A DNA stretch of 64,000 nt from Orobanche coerulescens. Lineage: Eukaryota; Streptophyta; Magnoliopsida; Lamiales; Orobanchaceae. The DNA is taken from the NCBI GenBank assembly GCA_033398695.1, contig CM065802.1, positions 151,018,096-151,082,095 on the forward strand, read 5' to 3'. Position numbers and translations under genes: made by a program. Shown piece by piece: positions 9,379 through 20,625 of the stretch (position 1 is its first letter; each line of letters begins with the position of its first letter). The notes under the pieces are model-generated. The model did no database searches. It was not told the origin of the DNA and saw only the letters and a list, made by a program, of their open reading frames with translations.

Positions 9379-12234
9379 TGTAATATCCGACTGTAACTTT
9401 TCATTTTTACCTGTCATTGTATTATTCGGATAATCTGATTATCGTGAATCGTTGCATTTAGTATTATGTCGTGGTATTATAGATTTGAATATCATATCGT
9501 TGTTAGTTCATTTCAAATGTGATGATTCGATGATAATTAGAGAGTTGTATTTTCGGATTTTTTTAGTTGATGTAGCGCACGTTACACAGTAAGATTAACG
9601 TACGCTAATCCTGTGCATTAGCGTGCGTAAGGTTTCCTCGGTTGCGTACGCTAAGAGGGAATCTGGCAGCAGTTGACTTCAGCACGTGAACCCTTTTAAC
9701 CGTTAGCATGCATGAGATCTAAGTCTGAGCTGGCGTGTCGGTGAGAATCTACTTTTATTAGCGTGCGTAACCCATTTCTCATTAGCGTGCGCTAGCGGCC
9801 TGCGATAATCCAAGACAGTAGCCACTGTAAGCCGCTTACGTACGTAATAACGACCGGATAGCGTACGCAAGGGCATTAGCGTACGCTAAACTGTCCTGAT
9901 AGCATGCGCTAAGACTGCACAGTCTATTTATAGGACCAGCCTGCTTTTCATTTCTTCACGACCCAAACCGAATTTCTCTCTTCACATATCATACCTCTGC
10001 ACTACCAAAGCAATATAAATTTTCACCAACTTATTTATAAGACTTGAATCTCGGAGTGGAGCTCATTTTCTTGGAGATTTGGAGTTGTTTTTAAGCTTGG
10101 AATATATTCTCTCATAGCATTGAAGTTGTGCTTCATTTCTGGAGGTTGGTGTGTTTTCTTCTCTGCATTATTTTCTTATGTTGATTATTGATGACGAATT
10201 ATACTTCACCTAGAGTTAGATTAAGCAAGTAAAACACTGTTCTAATCCAACCTTTTTAACACTTTTGACAAATATGTTAAATAAGGGTTTGAGATGGAGG
10301 TGTTCTTGATGATATAGTGATTTTAATCATGTTGTAACTACCATACTTATCTTGTTGGACGAATTTAGCTCAGTAGGACATTGTTGGATCGGTTAGCTTC
10401 TTCATAACTGGATTTAATCAAGAACTTGATATCATGGAGTGTTTAAACACCATTTTAGATATCTATTCACCTTGAGAAGAACTTGATAATGTTAAAGATA
10501 GGATTAGATGATCTAGTTCAGGAATCTTAGAAGCTTTAACAAATCATGATTGTTCAGTTTCACAAGTCTTTGAAGATTGATAAGGATCTTGATAATTTCA
10601 ACAATAACTTTTCATTAATCTAATGTATTGAGAACTTAGAATATTTTGATCATCATACTAGAATTGGTGAATTCACCATCATGTTAATGAATCCTCCACC
10701 TGTAACAAAGACTTTGATAACCTTCATGAGTATGGTGTAATCTCGTAACTTATGAACTTGTTATTAGCTTAAAAGTCAATTTAAATGAGAGGAGAATAAT
10801 CATAATGTGCGATTTTACCTTTCAACCTTTTAATGTTTTGGAAAGTTTAATCATCATAAGATGATCTTAACATCATGATTGGTTATTCAACATACCCTTG
10901 ATAGAACTCTTGCTTATGATGAACCATGCGAACATTCGGTAAATATTGTAAATCGATTCTTATAGTTGTATTGATGTTAGAAGGACTCCTGGCATAAGGT
11001 TTCAATAATTTGTAGTAACAAACTATTCTAAAGGATTGTAGGTTCTTACTAATCCTATATTGATAATTATACGAATATGTTTTGAGTAAAATGTATTTCG
11101 TTTAAGGTTGTTTGTTCGAGTAAAACTTGTCGAGGACCGTTCGTTCGTTCCGATAAGAAGAGGACTATTCGTCTCGTATTAAGGCAAGTTATCTTGCTTG
11201 GTTATAATGATGATTAGATTCTTGTGATGATTATACATTTCATGTGTATGAATTGTCCATGTGACGTTGTCGTGATTTGATATTGTCCTTGGCGTTATGG
11301 GATTGCATTCCCAAGTATGCCGTTTTGAATCGTTGATCTCGTTGGTCCTTATTTTCACTTTGGTGAGTTTTTCTTGATCCTTAATTGGATGTGTTATCCT
11401 TTGAGTTTCGTTGTCATGTTGTATCGTGACATATCCGGAATCATATCTGCGTCGATTGGTTATTGTGTAGGATTTTTAGCCAGGCACACGATGGTCATGC
11501 GTGGATGTTTCCGCATTGGACCGTGCACACGAGACGTTAGTTCGTGAGGCTAATTAGGTACATTGTCCCACGTATATTTCTGGATTCCGTATACGGGGTG
11601 GACATGTGCACGGACACATTTTCGGATCGGGCGTACTGTGATGTCCATCTTGAGCCATAATGTTAATCGTTCACAGACCATGTATGATTGGATGTGTTCG
11701 ATATTTTGTGACTGATTGTTTCATACGCCCGAGGGGTATGATTAATAGTCGGAATGATTTTCTTGAGATCTATATATGTGAATTGTATAATGTCAGAAGA
11801 ATTGATTATCATGTATATCTGACCCTGTGTTGGGCGAAATACTTGTATTGTATTTTAGGTCGAGGCAAAGGCAAGACACGGGAAGAGCATGTCGACGGCG
11901 AAGGGTTCGGAGGATACTAGTTCGGGGCCCCACATCTCTTGTTGTCCGGTTATGTTAAACCGCGTTATGTTATCTCCTGTTTCATTTAAATTACTTTTTG
12001 GTTGTATTTGACATTTGAAGTATTTTCCATCTCCATATGGTTTATACTTGTTTTTCGGATCCTGTGTGTTGTAAGACCGTTGGCCATATTTTAATAAACT
12101 CCTAATCGGAGAAATGACTATTCGTTGTGATTCAGTATCACAAATAATATTTATTTAACCTGTTTTGGATATCGCCTGGTGGGTCCCAGTGTGGGATTCA
12201 CGGCACTGTAATAACCGCCATTTGGGGTGTTACA
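9379..12234 (+). repeat. 5' LTR of element B
   Basis: Starts TGTAATATCCGAC and ends TTGGGGTGTTACA; 2856 bp. It contains the palindrome array and TATA box at 9573-9934, then AT-rich R/U5 sequence without a coding region. The block at 11478-11590 with GCACACGATGGTCATG is shared with the C LTR (about 45455). The last 100 bases (GCCTGGTGGGTCCCA) are shared with C and the solo LTR. Confidence 0.95.
9573..9934 (+). promoter_or_regulatory. Array of TTAGCGYRCGCTAA palindromes and TATA box, B 5' LTR
   Basis: About eleven full or near copies of the palindrome occur in 340 bp, for example at 9595-9608, 9618-9630, 9642-9654, 9758-9770, 9782-9796, 9835-9848, 9858-9870, 9876-9889 and 9899-9912. Some keep only one good arm. 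A TATA box (TATTTATAG) lies at about 9925-9933, some 13 bases after the last copy. The position fits a U3 enhancer next to the core promoter. Confidence 0.7.
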
Positions 12235-12239
12235 GAAGA

Positions 12240-12661
12240 TGGTATCAGAGCGTCGTTTTTTTTTTTTATGAGTCATTGAGAAATGAACTAGTATCAAGAG
12301 ACCTTCGTGTCACGTGTGACCTGTGCAAGCGCCTGACCCTACGAGCCAAATATGGTATGTACTTTATGAGCCATGGTTTAATTACTGGCATGATATTGAT
12401 ATCAGTATGGGTCTCCCTGTTGATCATGTTATTTCAAGGAATTGTGACAGGATTTATCTGATTGATAATCCGAGGTAAATGCTGAATTTATTATACAATT
12501 GAAATTGTTCGACTTGACACCGATATGATATTCAGTGCGACAATTGTGGTACCGATAACCATTTTCCCTTTAATATGTGATTCCTTGTTGCTATTAACTT
12601 AGCATGAATTTTGGTACCTTGAACTGTACTTATAGTTACCATTATGATTGATTCTTTCAGT
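12240..12661 (+). other. tRNA-iMet primer site and untranslated leader of B
   Basis: TGGTATCAGAGC (12240-12251) follows the LTR after five bases and matches the standard plant initiator-Met tRNA primer site. The rest of the leader, up to the gag start, shows no convincing ORF. It has a T10 run near 12260 and resembles the leader of C, for example the shared GTCACGTGTGACCTGTGCAA. Confidence 0.92.
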
Positions 12662-14548
12662 ATGGAAAGAAACCTGAGAGGTCGTGGCAGAGGGGGACGA
12701 GGCCGCGGAAGGGGCCGAATCCCAATACCTCGAGCCAACAAACGCGCGAATGCGGATCAGAGTTCCGCAGACAGTGGTTCACCTTCTAGGGAACAATCGC
12801 ACCACAGTGGGCGCGGGGATGCGCGTGTCGATCCTTACGTCGTAATGCAGGTCATGATGACACAGATGACCCAGATGGGTCATCTAATGGAAGCTATGCA
12901 GAGGGCCGCTGCGGCGGCGGCAAGGGCTCATCCTCCTCCTGTGATTGGCGGACCCGTGAGTCGGATTATCAGCGACATCTCTCGCCAGCGACCACCGACT
13001 TTTGAAGGCTCCTCTGAGCCTGCTGACATTGTGCATTGGATCGAGCATTTTGAGAAACTTTTCCAGATGGTGGACTGCCCGGAAGAGAATCGCGTCTCGG
13101 TAGCCGCGTATTATCTTAGCAAGGGCGCTCATACCTGGTGGCTTTCAGTAAGGCCAGATGATGGTGTTTGCACATGGGAGGAATTTAAAAACCTCATGCT
13201 AGACCGTTACTATCGGGGCGGTCCGTGAGGCCAAACTGCCGGAACTTTTGAACCCCGACCCGTCGAAGACGATGATGTATTATCTGTTCCGAGAAATTCC
13301 AGGCACTCCTTCCTTTTGCCACGACAATTATCCGAACAGAGGCCGACAAGATCAAATACTTTCTCAAGAGGCTTAAACCCCGAATGAGAATGCAGCTGTT
13401 GAATCACCACTGTACTACCTTACCGGAGTTTATCGAGAAGGCTCTGGAGTACGAACTCACCGCGAAGGAGATTTCCAAGAAACAACCACAGTCCAACAAC
13501 AAAAGGTCCAAGAACCAGACCCGAGAGTAACCGGGACATTCAGAAGCCCTACCATTGCCAAACCCCTCTGATCGACCACCCATGGCGTCGAAGCCAGCTG
13601 GATCGCACTCTCGAGCGGTCCCCTCATCTGTTGTGTGCTATAACTGCGGAGACCAGGGGCATTTCAGCACCAAATGCCCGAAGCCTGCCGTCACATGCCT
13701 TACTTGTGGCAAGTTTGGTCACCGTGCTCGTTTTTGCAGGGGTGGGCCCGGACATGATCCAGTGGCATCTCATGCTCCTATTCAATCCTCTGTCCAGAAC
13801 CGGACGCCTCCGTCCGCTTCCTATCAGACCACCGGGGCAAATAGGGGAATGGGCCGTGGGAATCAAAGTGGTACACCTGGTGCCGGAACTGCGAAACCCA
13901 GGATTTATGAGATGAAGAGAGCTGATGATCCCGAGGCCTGCATGATTTCAGGTATACTCGAGATCCACTCCCAGCCTGTGTGTGTTCTTTTTGATACCGG
14001 TGCTTCACACTCCTTTATATCTTCTTCTTGTTTAAGTCGTTTGCCACTAGACCATGTTATCAATTGTGAGCCCTACGTGATTGGTCTACCTGATGGTAGA
14101 AGAATTATTGGAAATCGTGAGGTCCAGGACTGTCTGATTCGTTTGAACGACCGTGAGTGGTTGTCAAATCTGATTGTAGTCGATCTACCTAAGGATGATA
14201 TAATCTTGGGCATCGATTGGATGGATCGTCACGATGCAATACTCGGTGTCATGGCGGATGGTTACCGTCACTTGATGATGGATTCGAGTGTATTTTTCGA
14301 GGTGATAATCCCGATCGTTACGGGAGAGTCATCGGCGCTATGAAAGCGATGGCGCTTAATCAAGTGTATTGGTTATTGGTGCTACATGACCAAAGCTGAT
14401 CGACCAATTGAATTGGCCGACATTCCGTGTACGAGACTACCCGGATGTATTTCCAGACGAGTTGCCGTGCTTACCTCCTCATCGTGACGTGGAGTTTATT
14501 ATTGAGTTAGAACAGTGCGTCCCGCTCTCAAAAGCACCGTCACGTATG
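12662..14548 (+). pseudogene. gag-pol: Element B gag and protease, broken by frameshifts
   Basis: The likely start is the ATG at 12662 (MERNLRGRGRGG); an in-frame upstream ATG lies at 12644. The N terminus is Arg/Gly-rich. The gag core follows (FEGSSEPADIVHWIEHFEKL, AHTWWLSV). The first frame stops at 13226-13228 and gag continues through at least two frame changes. From 13555 a third frame carries two CCHC zinc knuckles (CYNCGDQGHFSTKC and CLTCGKFGHRARFC) and an aspartic protease (VLFDTGASHSF, DIILGIDW). The frame ends at 14343. The spacer before reverse transcriptase (DYPDVFPDELP) is still recognisable when the hAT begins. Confidence 0.9.
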
Positions 14549-17500
14549 TAGACGTGCACACTGGGCTTTTAGGCCCGCGGTTTGGCCCTAAACCGGCCCT
14601 AAGTCAACAGTTTTAGCAGGACCGCGGTCAGCGGGCCCGAACCGACCGGGACCGAAAGCTAGGGCCGGGCTAGGGTTGGGAATTGGAACCGCGGACGGCG
14701 GTTCGAGGCCCGCCGGTCCTAAAAGGCCCGTCGGTTTGCATCGGCGGCGGGCCGGCCGACTGCGGGCCTAACGGCTAATTCGAGAAAAAAATGGCGGCGA
14801 TCCGGTGAGTGATCACGCCAATTGCCACGGCTATGTCCCTTTAGAGCCGTTGGCGACCCCTTCCCCACCCCCAAACTTCCCATTAATCCCCCCTTTTACC
14901 TACCTATCCCCACTATAAATACTACATCTTCCTAACTCAAAATTCACCAATAATCACACTCTAATTCTCTCTAAAAATTCACTCTCTACTCTCTCTACTA
15001 TACTCTCTATTTACTATCTCTATGTCTACCTCAAAGAACAACACTAATAAGGGCAAGGGCAAGGCCATTGAACTTGGCCAACGAAGTGGAGGAGGAAATT
15101 TTCAACCTCAAACTCAAAGGCCTAGAAGGGCCGATTTGGCGGAGGACATTTCTAGACAAGTCGCCGAACGAATTCAAGCCGAAGAAGATGCCCGATTTGA
15201 AGAAATGGTTCATACGATGGAGAGCACGGGATACGAATTTCGTGGCTCAACAAATGATGATGAACATGAAGAGGACGAAGAGCACGAAGAAGACGAACAA
15301 AACCAACCTCCTCCTCCGCCAACAAGTAAGCCTAAGCCTCTCAAGTCCGAAATCTTCGTTAAACATTTTAAAAGAGAATTGGCTCCTATCAACGAAGGAG
15401 AACCTCCTTTATCCGATGGTCGAAAGAGATTCATTGCTTATTGCAACTATTGCACAAAGCACTACAAATGGATCGAGAAGGAGGCTACGGAACACTACAA
15501 AGGCACATGGAGGGGTTTCATCCATTCGAGTATGGAATATCTACTACTCAAACGCAAATTCGAGGTACTACTAGTTCAAATTCGCGACGGGTATGTCTTC
15601 TTCCGCTTTATTTAAATTTGAAAAAATCGATATGAAGATGCTTGTGCTAGATATTGTGCCATGGAAAAACAACCTTTTAATTATGCGGATAGAATAACGT
15701 ATGAAGCTTCTTATAAAGATGGTTTGGGGCCTAATGTTAGCAAGGTAGCTAGAACTCAAATGCTTGAGAGAATTAGGAGACAATGCTTTGACAAAAACAA
15801 GATTTAATGAAATATTTAGTTCGTTTGTCTCAAAAGTTTCTATTTGTGCCGATGTTTGGACCGATGCTTATAATAAAAATAGTTACATGGGAATTACTTG
15901 TCATTGGATTGATGCAAAATGGATTATGCAAAAACGTTTGATTGCCTTTAGGGAGTTTGAAGAGCCTCACACGGCTCAAAATATTGCTTTAATTATTATT
16001 ACGGTTTTAAATGAGTATTGTTTGGTTAACAAGGTATTTTCCGTTGGTTTTGATAATGCATCGGCGAACACCGCTAGTATTCCGGAACTTGTTGAAGCAT
16101 GTGCACCATCATTTGAAGGAAAATATTTTCATTCTAGATGCATTTGTCATATTTTAAATTTATGTGTTCAAGATGCGCTTAGTATTTTTCAAGATTCCGT
16201 TGTTCCTATTAAAAATGCCGTTAAGTATTTGCACAAATCAAAAACATTGGGGAAAAAATGGCAAAAATATTGTCGTGCAAAGGGTATTGTTTATACTTGT
16301 TTCAAATTAGATGTATCTCATCGTTGGAACTCTACTTATGAGATGATTAATAGTACACTAGAGTATAAGAGTTATTTATGCGATTTTTTAGGAAAGAGTT
16401 CTCAAACATGCAATTAGTTCTTAATGAGAGTCATTGGGATTCATGTATGGATTTGTATCGTTTGTTAAAAGTTTTTCATAATGCTACTAAACAATTATCG
16501 GGTGTTTATTATTGTACTTCCGTTAAAGTGTTGGAACATTGCATGTATATTGCCTTGTCTTTTAAGAGTTGTTTTAGTAGGCCAAACATGCAAGGTGTGA
16601 TTTATTTTATGGTTCAAAAATGGCTCAAGTATTTTAGGGAGATTCCTATGGTTTTCTTACTTGCTAAGTGCTTAGATCCTAAATGGAAGTATGATGGTGT
16701 TTGTCAAATGCTTGGTATTTATTATGATGCTTTTGCTCAAATGGACTTGAGTGATGTTGTAATTGATGGTGAAGGGGTCTTCTTTGATCTTCCTTCCGTG
16801 CCACAAATCAAGATAGATCTTGATAGGAGTTTGAGATCTATTTTTCAAGAATATAGATTAAAACATGGTAGTGAGTTTCCTTCTTCTACAATGCCTTCAT
16901 CTATGATGCCTTCATGTGATTTTCCTTTTGAGATGAATGAAAGTGATCCTTTAGTTCAACAAATGCATGGAATGATGCAAAATAGGAGCAATGAACTTCC
17001 AATGGGGCAAGGTAATAGTGAATTAGATATGTTCTTGCAAACTCGTTTTGTATTTGGTGTTGAAGATAGTGGTCCGTCGATCGATGTGTTAAAGTGGTGG
17101 TCGAAGAGAGAGGAGTACCCAATACTCTCCATCATTGCAAAGGAGTTATTTGCCGTCCGGCATCCACCGTGTCCGTAGAACAAGCCTTTAGCATCGGAGG
17201 ACTTATGCTAGATCAAAGAAGATCAAGGATGAAGCCGGCGAACATTGAAGCTACCATGTTGCTCGGCGATTGGTGTAGGTCCGACCTTAGTGCTCAACAA
17301 GCGGAATGGGACGATGCAAATGAGAGCGAAGATGAAGCCTTCACCGAGACGGATCGATCGGATGTGGAGTAGAGAGCTCAAGTCCTTTATTATTATTATT
17401 TTTCATTTCAAGAATTCAAGTGTAAAACTTCTTAAATTGTGCTTCACTTATTTGTTGTACTTTTCCTCATTTTTAATGCAAAATTATTGTCCTTATTTAT

Positions 17501-17884
17501 TTGCAAAATTATTGTGTCCTTATTAATTTGTAATTTTCCTCTTTCTTAATGCAAACTTATTTGTTATAATTTTCCTTATTCATTTTTCAACAATTTAATG
17601 AGTTTTTAAATATTTAAAAAAAAATCAAAACATTAAGAATTATCATTTTCATTTCATAAAAGTAATAAATATACAAGAATAAAATAAAAAATAATAATAA
17701 AAGTTAAAAAAAAAAAAAAAAAAAAGCGGCCCGGCCCGGGACCGCCGGTTTTAGCCCGGCTCTGGACCGCCGGGTTTCTAGCCCGACGGAGGCCGGCAAG
17801 TTCTGGCCGGGCTCGGTCCCTTGTTTTGGGGACCAGGGACCGCCGGTTCGAGGCCCAGCCGCGGTTCGGCCGGCGGCACGTCTA
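14549..17884 (+). mobile_element. hAT-superfamily (Ac-like) DNA transposon
   Basis: A 3336-bp insertion in B pol with 9-bp terminal inverted repeats TAGACGTGC / GCACGTCTA. Flanks are CACGTATG on the left and CCGTATGG on the right, an imperfect 8-bp target duplication sharing CGTATG. Both subterminal regions (14560-14780 and 17725-17875) are very GC-rich with many GGCCCG/CCGGTT motifs, in contrast to the AT-rich interior. The interior encodes a decayed hAT transposase. Sequence on either side belongs to the same element B pol region. Confidence 0.92.
15022..17372 (+). pseudogene. hAT transposase with BED finger and dimerisation domain, frameshifted
   Basis: The start ATG (15022) follows a CT-rich leader. 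The N terminus has an acidic stretch and a BED-type zinc finger (CNYCTKHYKW) whose second half lies in another frame (GYGTLQRHMEGFH, near 15500). The RNase H-like core is at 15764-16417 (ADVWTD, FDNASANTA, HRWNSTYEM). The next part is at 16378-17178. The C-terminal hATC dimerisation domain (WWSKREEYPILS, SVEQAFSIGG, MLDQRRSRM) spans the last two frames, ending at 17372. At least four frame changes make it non-functional. Intact hAT transposases of this type are about 650-700 residues, consistent with the total span. Confidence 0.9.
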
Positions 17885-20590
17885 CCGTATGGCTCACTGA
17901 GATGCAAGAATTGAAGAACCCGGCAGGAGTTGGTGACAAAGGCTATATTCGACCTAGTCGTCCTTGGGAGCACCGGTGTTATTTGTGCGGAAGAAAGATG
18001 GATCTCTACGATTGTGTATTGATTACCGTGAGTTGAGCAGGTAACCATCAAGAACAAGTATCCCTTGCCTCGTATTGATGATTTCTTGGACCAACTTCGA
18101 GGAGCTGCCGTGTTTTCTAAGATCGACTTGAGATCTGGTTATCATCGATTGAGGATTCGATAGTCGACATTTCGAAAAGACATTCCGTACTCGCTATGGG
18201 CATTATGAGTTCGTGGTGATGCCATTTGGGTGACTAATGCACCGGCGGTGTTCATGGAGTTGATGAATCGAGTTTTTATTAACTACGGATCGCTTTGTAG
18301 TCGTTTTCATTGACGACATTGATTTACTCGCGACCACGAAGAGCACGAGAGTCACCTCCACCAAGTTCTCGATACTTTGAGGCGAGAACAACTTTATGGG
18401 AAATTTTCTAAGTGTGAGTTACGGATGCAGGTTGTCTTTCTCGGGCATGTGATATCACCGAAGGGGTGAGAGTGGACCCACAAAAGACGGAAGCCATTCG
18501 AGATTGGCTACCACCGAAGAACGTGAAGGAAGTTCGTAGTTTCCTCGGCCTAGCAGTTACTACCGACGATTCGTGGAGGGATTCTCCAAAATTTCGCAAC
18601 CGATGACTAACTTATGCGGAAGGACAAGAAGTATTTGTGGTGAAGCATGTCGGCCAAAGTTTTGAAGAGCTCAAGAGTCGATTGATTTCGGCTGTTTTGG
18701 TCTTACCAAAGGGAACGGAAGGATTTGTGGTGTATAGTGACGCGTCGAGACGAGTGCAGGATGTGTACTAATCTTTGGAAGGGAAAGTAATCGCCTATGC
18801 ATCGAGACAATTGCGACCTATGAAGTTAACTATCCGACCCACAACTTGGAGTTAGCGTAGTGGTGCTTGCTTTGAAAATCAGCGTCACTATCTTTATGGA
18901 GTTACCTGCCGGATCTTTACGGACCACAAGAGCCTAAAGTACATTTTTACTCGGAAGGAGTTGAACATGAGGCGAGAAGGTGGCTAGAATTAATCAAGGA
19001 CTATGATATCGAGATCCTTTATCATCCGGGTAAAGCAAATGTGGTTGCCGCGCTTTGAGCCGTAAGACAGTGCGAGAGCAGATCTTGAGTCGTTTAACGG
19101 CCACGAGAGGAATTGCGGTTGGACCTTATGAGGCCGTAAATTGAAGTTTGGTTACAGCGTGTTCGGGGACAACTTTGCACCCTTGATATTTCTTCGTCTC
19201 TCGATGATATGATCAAATCGAAGCAAATTACGGACCCATTCTTATCTCGGGTTCGGGATGAAGTAACCAGGGGAAAGCCCCTGGATTCGTGATCCACGAG
19301 GATGGATTGATACGTTTTAGAAATCGAGTTTGTGTACCCGCTGACGAAGAGTTGAGGAACTCTATCATGAGAGAAGCCCATGCTACCGGGCTCTAGCAAG
19401 ATGTATAAGGATTTGAAACAGAATTATTGGTGGGGAAATATGAAACGTGAGGTTGCCGAATTCGTTTCGAGGTGCTTAACACATCGGCGAGTTAAGATTG
19501 AGCACCAGCGACCGCAGAATCTTTGAAACCGCTCCCGATTCCTGAATGGAAATGGGAGGACATATCTATGGATTTTATCACTAGCTTGCCGACGAGTCGT
19601 CGAGGAATGAATACGATTTGGGTGATTGTGGACCGTCTGACCAAATCAGCTAACTTCTTGGAAATTAAGGACACATGGGGCCCCGAGAGATTGGCCCAAC
19701 TGTTTATTAAGGAAATTGTGAGACTACACGGTACCCCCAAGAGCATTGTATCAGACCGTGACGGGCGATTTGTGTCACACTTCTGGAAGGCGATTCATCG
19801 TGCGATGGGCACGCGGTTGAATTTCAAGACGGCTTTCCATCCACGGGTGATGGTCACGGAGAGAACCATACAGACTCTAGAAGATATGTTGAGAGCATGT
19901 GCTCTTGATTGGAAGGACGATTGGGAAGCCCAGCTGCCTTTGGTGGAATTCACTTATAATAATAGTTGGCACGCTTCGATTCAGATGGCACCGTATGAGG
20001 CATTATATGGCCGTCATTGTAGGTCCCCTTTGTGTTGGGGACTGCCGAGAATCTCTGGGTACGGAACCCGATATGTTGTTAGCCGCCCGTGAGAAGATCA
20101 CTTTGATTAAGAGTCGGTTGTTAACGGCTCAAAGTCGGCAAGTCTTATCGACCATCGTCGAAGACCGCTTGAGTTCGAGGTTGGTGACCATGTGTTAATG
20201 AAGGTGTCTCCTACTCGAGGTGTTTTTCGTTTCGGGAAGAGGGCAAGGCGAGCCCAAGGTATATTGGGCCGTTCGAGGTTACGGAGCGTGTAGGTGATCG
20301 CCTATCGACTAGCCTTGCCACCGACCTTGAGTAAGATTCACAACGTGTTTCATGTCTCCCAGTGAGGAAATATGTTGCCGATCCGAGCCACGTACTTCAA
20401 TTCGAAGATATTGATTTAGCAGAGGATCATTCGTGCGAGGAGCGTCTGTGCGGATACTCGAGAGGAGGATCAAGCAATTGCGGAACAAGACGATTCCCCT
20501 CGAAAGTTCGGTGGTCACGACACCGGAGGAGGCTACGTGGGAGGCGAGGGTAGTATGCGAGCAAGATACCCCGACTCATTTACCCCTTAG
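17885..20590 (+). pseudogene. pol: Element B reverse transcriptase, RNase H, integrase, chromodomain (decayed)
   Basis: Domains can be followed in order through many frame changes. Reverse transcriptase: [17 protein letters not shown] and the catalytic FIDD near 18310. RNase H: VVYSDAS near 18730, [10 protein letters not shown] near 18920. Integrase: a long open piece at 19523-20092 (WKWEDISMDFI, SIVSDRDGRF, TERTIQTLEDML). Chromodomain near 20440-20580. The HPQSDGQSE stretch of the integrase is altered to HPRVMVTE but the Glu is kept. Small losses of 1-5 bases recur throughout and no domain except the integrase core is open. The natural stop would be the TAG at about 20588. Confidence 0.88.
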
Positions 20591-20625
20591 TTTCGGGGAC
20601 GAAACTCTTTTTAAGGGGGGGAGTA
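20589..20625 (+). other. Pre-PPT hairpin and polypurine tract of B
   Basis: AGTTTCGGGGACGAAACT (20589-20606) forms a stem-loop and is followed by AAGGGGGGGAGTA ending at the 3' LTR start (20626). Confidence 0.85.
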
